Counted from the stretch's first letter, positions 24,459 through 32,927 are shown. The stretch is DNA of 64,000 bases from Thauera sp. K11 (GCF_002354895.1 NZ_CP023439.1:3596001-3660000); one strand, 5' to 3'. The notes: a model not told the origin generated them from the sequence alone. Translations and numbers: made by a program.

Positions 24459-25811
24459 ATGAGCCTGCGCAGACACCTGCTGGCCGCGGCCGCGCTGCTG
24501 TGCGCCGCCACGGCCCGCGCCGCGATGCCGGCGCAGGCGACCATAGGCACGCCCGAGATCGTGCTCCCCCGCGCCGCGCCCACCGGCACCGTCGTACTGT
24601 TCTCGGGCGCGGACGGCTGGGGCGATGCGGAACGCGGCATCGCCACCACGCTCGCCGGACGCGGGCAGATCGTCATCGGCATCGACCTCGCGGCCACCCT
24701 GCGCCGCATGGCGGCGAGCCGGGACGCCTGCGCCACGCTGATCGGCGAGATCGAGGCCGCCAGCCACCAGGCGCAGCGCGAGGCGGGCGCGCCGGCCTAC
24801 CGCTTCCCGGTGCTCGCCGGCATGCGGGCAGGCGGCACGATGGCGCTCGAAGTCGCCGGCCAGGCATCCACCGCCACGATAGACCGCGTGCTGGCGGTCG
24901 ACCCCGACCCCGCGCTGCCCGGCCGCAAGCCCCTGTGCACCGACGCGCCCCGCCCCGCCGGTCCGCCGCCGCACGATCTGCCGGCCTACGACCTGCCCGC
25001 CGGCCGGCTGCCCTACGGCGTCGACATCCGGCTCAGCGTTGCGGCGACGGCGCCCGTCCGCCGGCAGGCGGCCGGATTCTCCGCCCGCCATCCGGACGCG
25101 AAGCTGGCGGACGCCCCCCAGGCATCGCCCCTGTCCGCCCTGCTGGACGCCCTGCCCGCGCCGCTGCCGCCGGCCGGGGCGGCGGGCGTGGCCGACCTGC
25201 CGCTGGTCGAGCTTCCCGTCGCCCATCCGGGCGGCGCCTTCGCCGTGCTGTACTCCGGCGACGGCGGCTGGCGCGACCTCGACAAGTCGCTCGCCGCGAT
25301 CCTGCAGCGCAACGGCCTGCCGGTGGTCGGGGTGGACGCGCTGCGCTATTTCTGGACGCACCGCAGCCCGGAACAGGCCGCGCACGACCTGGGCCGCATC
25401 ATCGATGCCTACCGCCGCAAGTGGGGCGCGGACAAGGTCGCGCTGATCGGCTTTTCCTTCGGCGCCGACGTGCTGCCGGCGCTGTACAACCGCCTCGCGG
25501 CCGCGGACCGGGCGGCGGTGGCGCAGTTGTCGCTGCTCGGCTTCTCGGCGACGGCGGATTTCGAGGTCACCGTCGCCGGCTGGCTGCGGCAGCACGGCAG
25601 CGGTGCGCTGCCCACCCTGCCCGAAGTCCGGCGCATCGAGCCGCAGCGGGTGCAGTGCTTCTACGGCGAGGACGACGACGAGGCCGCATGCCCGCAGGTC
25701 GGCAACGGCCTCGAACTCATCCGCACCTCCGGCGGCCATCACTTCGACGGCGACTACGAGGCGCTGGCGCGGCACATCCTGCAGGGGCTGAAGCGGCGCG
25801 ACGCGCCCTGA
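24459..25811 (+). CDS. acvB: AcvB/VirJ-family periplasmic hydrolase
   Basis: A 450-residue exported protein: signal peptide MSLRRHLLAAAALLCAATARA, then an AcvB/VirJ N-terminal region and a C-terminal alpha/beta-hydrolase domain with the serine motif GFSFGAD (near residue 333) and a late His in SGGHHFDGDY. In Agrobacterium, AcvB follows lpiA and hydrolyses lysyl-phosphatidylglycerol in the periplasm, balancing MprF. The same gene order here (41 bp after mprF) supports that role. The start at 24459 gives a clean signal peptide; an ATG at 24426 is possible. Confidence 0.85.
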   Translation: MSLRRHLLAAAALLCAATARAAMPAQATIGTPEIVLPRAAPTGTVVLFSGADGWGDAERGIATTLAGRGQIVIGIDLAATLRRMAASRDACATLIGEIEAASHQAQREAGAPAYRFPVLAGMRAGGTMALEVAGQASTATIDRVLAVDPDPALPGRKPLCTDAPRPAGPPPHDLPAYDLPAGRLPYGVDIRLSVAATAPVRRQAAGFSARHPDAKLADAPQASPLSALLDALPAPLPPAGAAGVADLPLVELPVAHPGGAFAVLYSGDGGWRDLDKSLAAILQRNGLPVVGVDALRYFWTHRSPEQAAHDLGRIIDAYRRKWGADKVALIGFSFGADVLPALYNRLAAADRAAVAQLSLLGFSATADFEVTVAGWLRQHGSGALPTLPEVRRIEPQRVQCFYGEDDDEAACPQVGNGLELIRTSGGHHFDGDYEALARHILQGLKRRDAP

Positions 25812-25929
25812 AGCCGGCAGGCCGGTCCGCCGGCCGGCCATCGGAACACGCCGGGGGGATGGGCCTCCCCGGCGTTCCCCGGTACGCCCTCCACGTCCGG
25901 GGCATCCCCTGCCGCCGCGGCCGCGGCCC

Positions 25930-26379
25930 CTACGGCCGGCGCCGCACGACCAGGCTCGCGACGTAGATCTGCAGCGCCTCCCCGTCCTGGTTCAGCGTCG
26001 TGACCTTCACCCGGACGATGCCCTGTTCCGGCCGGGAGCGCGACGGCCGGACTTCGAGCACCTCGCTTTCGACGCGCAGCTCGTCCCCCGGGCGCACCGG
26101 GCGGGGCCAGCGCAGTTCTTCCAGTCCGGCGCCGACGATGCCGCCGGCCGGCCGGAACTCGCCGTCCACCAGCAGCCGCATGGTGAGCGCGGCCGTATGC
26201 CAGCCGCTGGCCGCCAGCCCGCCGAAGATCGTGTCCCGCGCCGCGCCGTCGTCGAGGTGGAAGGGCTGCGGGTCGAACTCGGCGGCGAAGCGCCAGATCG
26301 CCCCGGCATCGATCGCCAGACGGCCGGAGCCGAATTTCTGCCCGACCGCGAGGTCGTCGAGATAGTGCGGTTCTGTCAT
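25930..26379 (-). CDS. MaoC-like hotdog dehydratase
   Basis: A 149-residue MaoC domain protein. The hydratase motif around FAAEFDPQPFHLD (residues 31-43) provides the catalytic Asp and His of (R)-specific enoyl-CoA hydratases, and FGGLAASGWHTAALTMRL follows as usual. It probably hydrates an enoyl-CoA in fatty-acid or polyhydroxyalkanoate metabolism. GAGGGA lies before ATG 26379. It is divergent from a LysR gene that may control it. Confidence 0.9.
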   Translation of the reverse strand: MTEPHYLDDLAVGQKFGSGRLAIDAGAIWRFAAEFDPQPFHLDDGAARDTIFGGLAASGWHTAALTMRLLVDGEFRPAGGIVGAGLEELRWPRPVRPGDELRVESEVLEVRPSRSRPEQGIVRVKVTTLNQDGEALQIYVASLVVRRRP

Positions 26380-26538
26380 CGTTCAGACTCCCTCGTATGG
26401 AGCGACCGCCAGCACGCCCGGGCGGCGCAGGGTGTGGAACATGGCTCCACCCCGTGTGGAAGACGAGGCCGATTGTGCTGGCCCGGCACGCCGCCGACAA
26501 ACGATCTAATATGGGCCATGCCGTAGATTTTCTATTCC

Positions 26539-27471
26539 ATGAATCGCCATCCACCGATGAAAGCGCTCGTCGCGTTCGATGCCGCGATGCGGACGGGCAG
26601 TTTTTCTCTTGCCGCGGCAGCGCTTTTCGTCACCCCCGGCGCCGTCGGCCAGCAGATCCAGAAGCTGGAGGAATGGCTGGGCGTGGCGCTGTTCGTGCGC
26701 CGGACCCGCCAGGTGCAGCCGACCGAAGCGGCGCTGGCCTACTGGCAGCGCATCCAGCCGGCGCTGGCCCAGATCGTCGATGCCAGCGACAAGCTCAGGA
26801 ACAGCCGCAGCATGGCGGTGTCGCTGTCCATGCCCCCCGGCTTCGCGGCGCAATGGTTCACCCGCCGCATGGCCGGCCTGCTGCGGCGGCATCCGGCCAT
26901 CGAACTGCACCTCAACGCCACGCCGCAGGTGATCGACTTCGAACGCGAGCCGATCGACCTCGCCATCCGCTATTTCGACGGCCGGGCGCCCGACCTGGAC
27001 GCCACGCTGCTGCTGCAGGACGAAGGCCGCGCGTACGGCAATCCGCGCTACCTCGCGTCGCTGGACCTGCGCGTGCCGGACGACCTCACGCGCGCCACCC
27101 TGCTCGTGACCACGCTGCAGCCGCACTGGCCCGCCTGGCTGCGGGCCTGCAGCGGCCTTCCGGATGCCCGGATCGACGCCATCCCGCGCATCCACTTCGA
27201 CCAGAGCCTGACGGCCATCGAAGCCGCCCGGCAGGGACAGGGCGTGGTGATGACCAGCCCGCATCTGGTCGAAGCGGAAGTGGCCGCGGGTTCGCTGGTG
27301 GAACCCTTCGCGCACGCGCTGCCGCTCTCCCAGGGCTACTACGTGGTCCACCACCGCAGGCTGCCCCTGCGGCCGGCCGCCGCGGCGGTCAGGCAATGGC
27401 TGATCGACGAGGCGAACGGAGCGGGAAGGGAGCGCGACGATCTCCCACCCGAAGGCTCCCGCCACCGCTGA
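26539..27471 (+). CDS. LysR-family regulator (GcvA-like)
   Basis: A 310-residue LysR-type regulator. The N-terminal helix-turn-helix (MKALVAFDAAMRTGSFSLAA, then LFVTPGAVGQQIQKLEEWLG) and an effector domain with GcvA/AmpR-like features (VSLSMPPGFAAQWF; IDLAIRYFDG) are clear. It is divergent from the MaoC gene with 159 bp between starts, the normal arrangement for a LysR protein and its target, so it may regulate that hydratase. The inducer is unknown. Confidence 0.9.
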   Translation: MNRHPPMKALVAFDAAMRTGSFSLAAAALFVTPGAVGQQIQKLEEWLGVALFVRRTRQVQPTEAALAYWQRIQPALAQIVDASDKLRNSRSMAVSLSMPPGFAAQWFTRRMAGLLRRHPAIELHLNATPQVIDFEREPIDLAIRYFDGRAPDLDATLLLQDEGRAYGNPRYLASLDLRVPDDLTRATLLVTTLQPHWPAWLRACSGLPDARIDAIPRIHFDQSLTAIEAARQGQGVVMTSPHLVEAEVAAGSLVEPFAHALPLSQGYYVVHHRRLPLRPAAAAVRQWLIDEANGAGRERDDLPPEGSRHR

Positions 27472-27532
27472 CCCGGCCGCCGCTTTGTAGTAGCCTTGCG
27501 CCTTTTTCGCCGATCCGGCCCCGAACTTTCTT

Positions 27533-28291
27533 ATGGCGCAAGGACTTCCGCGCACGCATTTCAACAGCGCCGGACTGGTTCGCCTCCTGTCCGGGCTCGC
27601 GGTCGCGGACGTCGCGGAGGCGCGGCAGTCGTTCGCCGAGCGGCTGGGCGACTGGCTGGACTTCACGCATGCGCTGTCGCTGTACTCCGCCCTCGATGCG
27701 GCGGCGGGGGAATCCGGTGCGCCGGCCGCCGCGCCCTCACCGGCGCGGCAGGCGTTCGCGCGCGTGCGCGGCACGCTGGCGGAATCGATCACCATCGACG
27801 GCGTGCAGAACCCGGGCAAGGCGCGCATCGCGCTGCCGGCCCCGCTGCCGCACGACACGGTGGAGAGCGCGTCCGACTTCGGCCCCTACCATCGCTACTA
27901 TCTCGCGCACCAGCGCGACATGAACGCGAACGTCGGCCCGCTGCGGGCCACGGTGCGGGCCGCGCTGTCCCGGCAGTCGCCCGTCCTCGCGCGGCTCGCC
28001 GCCCTGGATGCGGCGATGGACCAGGCCCTGGCCGACCGGGAGCGCACCCTGCTGGCGACAGTGCCGGCGCTGCTGGCCGGGCGCTTTGAGCGCCTGTTCC
28101 AGGCGCACCGGGCGGCACGGGCCGACGCGGAGACGGCGGACGATCCGGCCCGGTGGATGGAGCCGGGCGGCTGGCTGGCGCGGTTCTGCGGCGAGATGCG
28201 GGCGGTGCTGCTGGCCGAGCTGGAACTGCGCCTGCAGCCGGTCGCGGGGCTGATCGAGGCACTCGACAACGAGGTAGAAAAGCAGCAATGA
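27533..28291 (+). CDS. DUF3348 protein, first gene of a four-gene MotAB-like operon
   Basis: A 252-residue soluble, largely helical protein of family DUF3348. It has no signal peptide or membrane helix. The middle contains SASDFGPYHRYYLAHQRDM (residues about 112-130) and the rest is Ala/Arg/Leu-rich, suggesting coiled coils. It overlaps the next gene by the ATGA junction and always, as far as I know, occurs with DUF802, OmpA-like and DUF2894 genes. Function unknown; it may be a cytoplasmic partner of the channel-like DUF802 protein. Confidence 0.85.
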   Translation: MAQGLPRTHFNSAGLVRLLSGLAVADVAEARQSFAERLGDWLDFTHALSLYSALDAAAGESGAPAAAPSPARQAFARVRGTLAESITIDGVQNPGKARIALPAPLPHDTVESASDFGPYHRYYLAHQRDMNANVGPLRATVRAALSRQSPVLARLAALDAAMDQALADRERTLLATVPALLAGRFERLFQAHRAARADAETADDPARWMEPGGWLARFCGEMRAVLLAELELRLQPVAGLIEALDNEVEKQQ

Positions 28292-30498
28292 ACAAAAGCA
28301 TCTGCGTGGCCGCCTTCGTCGCCGGCCTGCTCGCCGTCGCCTGGGTGGGCGCCGGCTACATCGGCCACAGTGCGCTGGCCCTGGCGGTGACGGCCCTGAT
28401 CGGCGCCGTCCATGTCGCCGGTGCGGTGGAACTGCTGCGCTTCCACCGCGCCACGGCCGCGCTGGAACGCGCGCTGGCGAACATCCCCGACGGCCTGCCG
28501 GAACCGGGCGACTGGCTCGGCCGGTTGCCGCCATCGCTGCGCAACCCGGTGCGCCTGCGCCTCGAAGGCGAACGCGCCGCCCTGCCCGGACCGGCGGTCA
28601 CGCCCTACCTGGTGGGGCTGCTGGTGCTGCTGGGCATGCTCGGCACCTTCCTCGGCATGGTGGTGACGCTCAACGGCGCGGTGGTGGCGCTGGAAAGCAC
28701 CACCGACCTGCACGCCATCCGCTCCGCGCTCTCCGCCCCGGTGAAGGGGCTGGGCGTGGCCTTCGGCACCTCGGTGGCCGGCGTGGCCGCCTCCGCCATG
28801 CTGGGGCTGATGTCGGCCCTGTGCCGCCGCGCGCGGCTGCAGGCGTCGCAACTGCTGGACACGAAGATCGCCACCGATCTGCGCGGCTTCTCGCGCGCCC
28901 ATCAACGCCAGGAAACCTTCAGGGCGGTGCAGCAGCAGGCGCAGGCGCTGCCCGAGGTGGTGGGCACGCTGCAGGCGATGATGGCGCAGATGGAACGCCA
29001 GCAGCGCGAACTGAACGAGCGCCTGTTCACCGAGCAGCAGCGCTTCTACCAGGACGCGCGCGAGGCGTATTCCGGGCTGGCGGAATCCGTCGGCAAGTCG
29101 CTCGGGGACAGCCTGACGGAAAGCGCGCGCCTCGCCGGCGACGCGATCCGGCCGGCGGTGGAGGCCACCATGGCCGGCATCGCGCGGGAAACGGCCGATC
29201 TGCAGCAGCGCGTGGCCGACACCGTCACCGCCCAGCTCGACGGGCTCTCGACACGCTTCGACGGCGCCGTCGCCACCGTATCCGATACCTGGACCGCGGC
29301 GCTGGCCCGCCACGAACACAGCAGCGAATCCGTGGCCCGCAGCCTGCAGGACACGCTGACGGCCCATGCCGACACCGTCGCGCAGCGTTCGGCTGCGCTG
29401 CTCGCCTCGGTGGAAGGCGCCCATGCCGGCCTGCGGGCGGAACTGGCGGCCACGACGGCGGGCATGGCGCAGGAAACCCGCGCGCTGCACGCCGGCCTCA
29501 CGGAAGCCGTCGGGACGCAGCTCGACGGCATCGCCCGGCGCTTCGGCGCGGCGGTCGACACCGTGTCCGGCACGTGGACGGCGGCGCTGGCCCGCCACGA
29601 GCAGGCCGGCGACACGCTGAACGCCGAACTGCGCGCCGCCCTCGGCGCCTTCGCCGAGACCTTCGGCCAGCGTTCGGCCTCGCTGCTCGCCGGGGCGAGC
29701 GAAGCCGCCTCCGCCCTGCGCGCCGAACTGGCCGCCGCGGACCAGGCCCGGCTGGCGGCGCAGACCGAAGCCCTGGCGGCGATGACCGCGGCGCTGCGGC
29801 AGGAATGGCAGCAGGCCGGCGAACACGCCCGCGCCCAGCAGGAACGAATCTGCGAGGCGCTGGACGACACCGCCCGCGACATCGCCGCCGCCGCGCAGGC
29901 CCAGGCCGGCCGGACGATCGAGCAGATGGCCGGGCTCATGCAGACCGCCGCCGAGGCGCCGCGCGCCGCGGCCGAGGTCATCGGTGAACTGCGCCGGGAA
30001 CTGTCCGCCAGCATCGCGCGCGACAACGAGATGCTGGCCGAGCGCAACCGCATCATGGAAACCCTGGGCGCGCTGCTCGCCGCGATCAACCACGCATCGA
30101 CGGAACAGCGCGAGGCGATCGACGCCCTGGTGGCATCCTCCGCCGCGGCGCTCGAAACCGCCGGCAGCCGCTTCGCCGAACGCGTCGACGCGGAATCCGC
30201 GAAGATGGCCGACGCGGCCAGCCAGGTCGCCGGCGGCGCCGTCGAGGTGGCCAGCCTCACCGAGGCTTTCGGGCTCGCGGTGCAGCTCTTCGGCGACTCC
30301 AGCGCCAAGCTGATGGAAACGCTGCAGCGCGTCGAAGGCGCGCTCGACAAGTCCATGGCACGCAGCGACGAACAGCTCGCCTACTACGTGGCCCAGGCGC
30401 GCGAGATCATCGACCTGAGCCTGATGTCGCAGAAGCGGATCGTGGACGACCTGCAGCAGATCTCCGGCCGGCAGCCCTCGCTCGCCGGCGAGGTGTGA
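28288..30498 (+). CDS. DUF802 protein: MotA/ExbB-like membrane part with a long cytoplasmic coiled-coil tail
   Basis: A 736-residue protein. Two hydrophobic helices lie at residues 5-26 and 28-50. Two more helices, around 107-130 (LLVLLGMLGTFLGMVVTLNG) and 152-178 (KGLGVAFGTSVAGVAASAML), have the spacing and sequence style of the last two helices of MotA/TolQ/ExbB/ZorA channel proteins. Residues 180-736 are a long charged, Ala-rich helical tail with an internal DUF802 repeat. By analogy to ZorA, it would form a pentameric stator around the next gene's helix with a cytoplasmic tail. That structural reading is my inference; the family has no established function. Confidence 0.87.
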   Translation: MNKSICVAAFVAGLLAVAWVGAGYIGHSALALAVTALIGAVHVAGAVELLRFHRATAALERALANIPDGLPEPGDWLGRLPPSLRNPVRLRLEGERAALPGPAVTPYLVGLLVLLGMLGTFLGMVVTLNGAVVALESTTDLHAIRSALSAPVKGLGVAFGTSVAGVAASAMLGLMSALCRRARLQASQLLDTKIATDLRGFSRAHQRQETFRAVQQQAQALPEVVGTLQAMMAQMERQQRELNERLFTEQQRFYQDAREAYSGLAESVGKSLGDSLTESARLAGDAIRPAVEATMAGIARETADLQQRVADTVTAQLDGLSTRFDGAVATVSDTWTAALARHEHSSESVARSLQDTLTAHADTVAQRSAALLASVEGAHAGLRAELAATTAGMAQETRALHAGLTEAVGTQLDGIARRFGAAVDTVSGTWTAALARHEQAGDTLNAELRAALGAFAETFGQRSASLLAGASEAASALRAELAAADQARLAAQTEALAAMTAALRQEWQQAGEHARAQQERICEALDDTARDIAAAAQAQAGRTIEQMAGLMQTAAEAPRAAAEVIGELRRELSASIARDNEMLAERNRIMETLGALLAAINHASTEQREAIDALVASSAAALETAGSRFAERVDAESAKMADAASQVAGGAVEVASLTEAFGLAVQLFGDSSAKLMETLQRVEGALDKSMARSDEQLAYYVAQAREIIDLSLMSQKRIVDDLQQISGRQPSLAGEV
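29230..29607 (+). repeat. Internal DUF802 repeat, two copies 288 bp apart
   Basis: Two closely similar stretches of about 30 codons begin at 29230 and 29518, exactly 96 codons apart. Both encode QLDG-hydrophobic-x-x-RF followed by AVxTVSxTWTAALARHE. They lie in the coiled-coil tail of the DUF802 protein (residues about 315-345 and 411-441). They suggest growth of the tail by duplication of a 96-residue unit. Confidence 0.75.
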
Positions 30499-30500
30499 CG

Positions 30501-31142
30501 ATGGACGAGATCGACGCCGGCATCGAGCATTCCACGCCGGTCTGGGCCGTGTTCGGCGACCTGATGTCCGGCCTTCTGGGCGCCTTCGTGCTGATCCTGG
30601 TGGGCGTGCTCGGCGTCCAGTTGGAACTGGCGACCACGCTGGAGGCCGAGGTGCAGAAACGCCGCATCGAGGAACAGCGGCGCGAAGCGCTGGAGAAGGC
30701 CCTGGCCGTGCCGCTCGCCGCCGGCCGCGTGACGCTGGACGACGGCCGCATCGGCATCAGCGGCAGCGTGCTGTTCGCGCTGAACTCCGACGCGCTGCAG
30801 CCCGAGGGCCGGCAACTCCTGAAGAGCCTGGCGCCGCCGCTGGCCGCCTATCTCGGCAGCCGCGACGAGATGCTGATGGTGAGCGGCTTCACCGACGACC
30901 GGCCGGTGCACGACAGCAACCGGCAGTTCGCCGACAACTGGGAACTTTCCGCCCAGCGCGCCCTGACCGTGACCCGCGCCCTGATCGACGAAGGCATCCC
31001 GTCCTCGTCGATCTTCGCCGCGGCCTTCGGGCCGGAACAGCCGGTGGCCTCCAATGCCGACGCCGAAGGGCGCTCCCGCAACCGGCGCGTGGAGATGGCG
31101 CCGGTGCCGAAGTCGTCCAGGGCGGACGGAACGCCCCGATGA
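30501..31142 (+). CDS. MotB/OmpA-like protein of the DUF802 operon
   Basis: A 213-residue protein with a short cytoplasmic N-terminus and one membrane helix (residues about 14-38, PVWAVFGDLMSGLLGAFVLILVG). A linker and a C-terminal OmpA/MotB peptidoglycan-binding domain follow (GFTDDRPV, NWELSAQRA, GRSRNRRVEM). Asp20 at the start of the helix sits where MotB and ZorB carry their essential proton-binding Asp. It therefore probably forms an ion channel with the DUF802 protein and anchors it to the cell wall. ATG 30501 lies 3 bp past the DUF802 stop; a GTG at 30495 overlaps that stop. Confidence 0.87.
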   Translation: MDEIDAGIEHSTPVWAVFGDLMSGLLGAFVLILVGVLGVQLELATTLEAEVQKRRIEEQRREALEKALAVPLAAGRVTLDDGRIGISGSVLFALNSDALQPEGRQLLKSLAPPLAAYLGSRDEMLMVSGFTDDRPVHDSNRQFADNWELSAQRALTVTRALIDEGIPSSSIFAAAFGPEQPVASNADAEGRSRNRRVEMAPVPKSSRADGTPR

Positions 31143-31921
31143 ACGAAGCCGCCCGAGCCGGCGCCACGCCGGACGCCGCGCCGCAAGGCACGCCCGCCGC
31201 GCCGCCGCTCGAAGCCCTGCGGGCGCGGGGCGCGGAACGCTTCGATCCGGTCGGCCTGCGCTTCCTCGAAGCCCTGGCGCAGCGGGCCGCAGCCCGGCGG
31301 GACGACGTCCGGCGCCTGCTGGACCAAAGGCTGGAAGCGGCGATCGCCGGCTACGCCGAACGCTTCGACAGCGCCCGACGCGAGGCCGAAGATGCCGTCG
31401 CGCACGCGGCGGACCGCTTTCCGGAAGCCGTCGACGCGCTGCGGCAAGACTGCGAGGCGGGCGATTTCGGCGCCCTGCGTCGCCGGCTCACCGCGCTGGG
31501 AGCCCGGGCCCGCCGCAGCCCGCTGGCCGAACTGCTCGCCCATGCCGGGCGGCACGCGCCGGCCGGCGCACCCGCCCCGGCCGCCGACGGGCCGCGGGTC
31601 GAGCTGAAATCGCTGCAACATTTCCGCCGCACCTGGTCGAAGCTCGGCATCGACCGGCAGTTCTCCCACGCGCTGGCGCACGCGCCCGAAAACGCCGGCC
31701 CGCTCAACTCGCACCACCTCGTGCTGCGCTCGCTCACGCAGATGCGCAAGCTTTCGCCGGCCTACCTGGAGCAGTTCATGTCCTACGTCGACGCCCTGCT
31801 GTGGCTGGACCAGGCGGACGCCGGCCGCAGCAGCGCGGCGGCGAAGGGAACGGCAGTGAAGGGCACGACACGCGGGGAACGCGACAAGAAACGGAAGCCG
31901 GCCCGCGGCAAGGCCGGCTGA
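31139..31921 (+). CDS. DUF2894 protein, last gene of the four-gene operon
   Basis: A 260-residue soluble protein of family DUF2894. The N-terminal half is helical and charged (LDQRLEAAIAGYAERFDSAR). The conserved core is near residues 155-215 (LQHFRRTWSKLGIDRQFSHAL, and MRKLSPAYLEQFMSYVDALLWLDQA). A Lys/Arg-rich tail follows. No enzyme motif is visible. ATGA overlap with the preceding gene. With DUF3348 it is one of two cytoplasmic components of unknown role in this set. Confidence 0.85.
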   Translation: MNEAARAGATPDAAPQGTPAAPPLEALRARGAERFDPVGLRFLEALAQRAAARRDDVRRLLDQRLEAAIAGYAERFDSARREAEDAVAHAADRFPEAVDALRQDCEAGDFGALRRRLTALGARARRSPLAELLAHAGRHAPAGAPAPAADGPRVELKSLQHFRRTWSKLGIDRQFSHALAHAPENAGPLNSHHLVLRSLTQMRKLSPAYLEQFMSYVDALLWLDQADAGRSSAAAKGTAVKGTTRGERDKKRKPARGKAG

Positions 31922-31985
31922 TCCGGGCCGCGCGCTTCCGCCGCCCCTTCCATGCCACCTCTGCGACGGCGGCGAGGCTACGGCC

Positions 31986-32318
31986 TCAATCGGCCGGCGG
32001 CTGCAGGGCGATGACCGCCATGCCGAAGAGCGCGATCGCCGCCCCGGCGACGTCCCAGCGCGTCAGCGGCACGCCATCGACGAATCTCAGCCAGAGCAGG
32101 GCGACCGCGATGTACATGCCGCCGTATGCGGCGTAGGTCCGGCCGGCGGCGGTGGGATGCAGCGTGAGCAGCCATGCGAACAGGGCCAGCGAAAGCGCCG
32201 CCGGGACCAGCAGCAAGGGGCTCCGCTCCTGCTTGAGGACGAGCCAGGGCAGATAGCAGCCGACGATCTCGGCCAGCGCCGTCACGGCGAAGAGGAAACA
32301 CAGACGCAGGGCTTCCAA
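31986..32318 (-). CDS. YnfA family small membrane protein
   Basis: A 110-residue inner-membrane protein with four hydrophobic helices, the size and pattern of the YnfA/UPF0060 family, which is related to small multidrug resistance proteins. The family motifs [17 protein letters not shown] and [19 protein letters not shown] are present. Substrate unknown; some members export dyes or cations. It is convergent with the DUF2894 gene and divergent from the nrdAB promoter region. Confidence 0.93.
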   Translation of the reverse strand: MEALRLCFLFAVTALAEIVGCYLPWLVLKQERSPLLLVPAALSLALFAWLLTLHPTAAGRTYAAYGGMYIAVALLWLRFVDGVPLTRWDVAGAAIALFGMAVIALQPPAD

Positions 32319-32490
32319 GACGAATGACCAGGTTGGTTGGAATCAGGACACTGCCGCTCCCGCCGCTTCGCTGCGAAGGGCTCCGCGATCGAGGAGGCGG
32401 CTGGCGTGTCCGGGCGCAACGCGCCGGGTGGAATCCTTCGCCGGCACCGCATCCATTCTCCCCGCCCGGGCGGCGGCGGGATGCAGCAGG

Positions 32491-32506
32491 ATACTACCTG
32501 TAGTAG
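32491..32506 (+). promoter_or_regulatory. NrdR-like box 1
   Basis: ATACTACCTGTAGTAG contains the palindrome ACTAC-CT-GTAGT with the CTA-N4-TAG core of the NrdR consensus (ACACTATATCTAGTGT type). Its centre is 31 bp from a second similar box, the usual spacing of tandem NrdR sites. It lies upstream of the nrdAB promoter. Confidence 0.6.
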
Positions 32507-32521
32507 AAACTGGCGACCCGG

Positions 32522-32537
32522 CAACTATCGGTAGCGT
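32522..32537 (+). promoter_or_regulatory. NrdR-like box 2
   Basis: CAACTATCGGTAGCGT has the CTA-N4-TAG core (CTATCGGTAG at 32525-32534) and is centred 31 bp, three helical turns, from box 1. It ends just before the -35 element of the promoter at 32546, a position suited to repression by ATP/dATP-bound NrdR. Confidence 0.6.
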
Positions 32538-32545
32538 CATCCGGC

Positions 32546-32575
32546 TTGACGGCCCGGAGCCCGGGCCACTAGACT
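32546..32575 (+). promoter_or_regulatory. sigma70-type promoter of nrdAB
   Basis: TTGACG at 32546-32551 and TAGACT at 32570-32575 are separated by 18 bp. The predicted transcription start is near 32582, the first base of the cobalamin riboswitch P1 stem, which supports this choice. Confidence 0.6.
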
Positions 32576-32581
32576 TCCCGG

Positions 32582-32759
32582 CGTTGAACGGTTCCCCGTC
32601 CGGGGATTAAAAGGGAATCCGGTGCCAGGCCGCCAGCCTGAATTCCGGAGCTGCCCCCGCAACTGTCATCGGCGAGCGCTTCGCCATCGTCGCCACTGGT
32701 CGCGTACCGGGAAGGCGGCGGAGCGCGATGAACCGAGAGCCAGGAGACCTGCCGCAACG
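32582..32759 (+). promoter_or_regulatory. Cobalamin riboswitch in the nrdAB leader
   Basis: The B12 box AGCCAGGAGACCTGCC at 32738-32753 is a perfect match to the consensus. Other typical elements are GGGAATCCGGTG (32633-32644), GAGCTGCCCCCGCAACTGT (about 32648-32666), CCACTGGT and GGGAAGGCGG. The ends CGTTG (32582-32586) and CAACG (32755-32759) close the P1 stem. It would shut off the B12-independent ribonucleotide reductase when cobalamin is plentiful. The 168 bp between it and the GTG start holds the expression platform. Confidence 0.93.
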
Positions 32760-32927
32760 TCCTTCCAACCAATGACGGGGCGGGGTGTCCCTGGCGAAAG
32801 GTCCGTGCATGCCGCTGCTCGTTTCCGTTCGCAAGTCGTCTGCCGCCGCGGGTTCTGCCGCGGGCGCAAGCCGGCTTGCGTGCGGCATGCTCCGCCGGTT
32901 CCCCGCCCCCCGATCCGGAGAATCGCC

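Noticed and set aside
21722..24736. Open frame of about 1000 codons antisense to mprF
   Set aside because: It is a shadow frame caused by very high GC; the product is low-complexity and rich in Arg/Gln/His, while the sense frame encodes a recognised family.
27533..31921. Calling the DUF802 operon a Zorya defence system
   Set aside because: Only the ZorAB-like architecture is seen. No ZorC, ZorD helicase/nuclease or ZorE gene is present, so I report it as a separate MotAB-like system.
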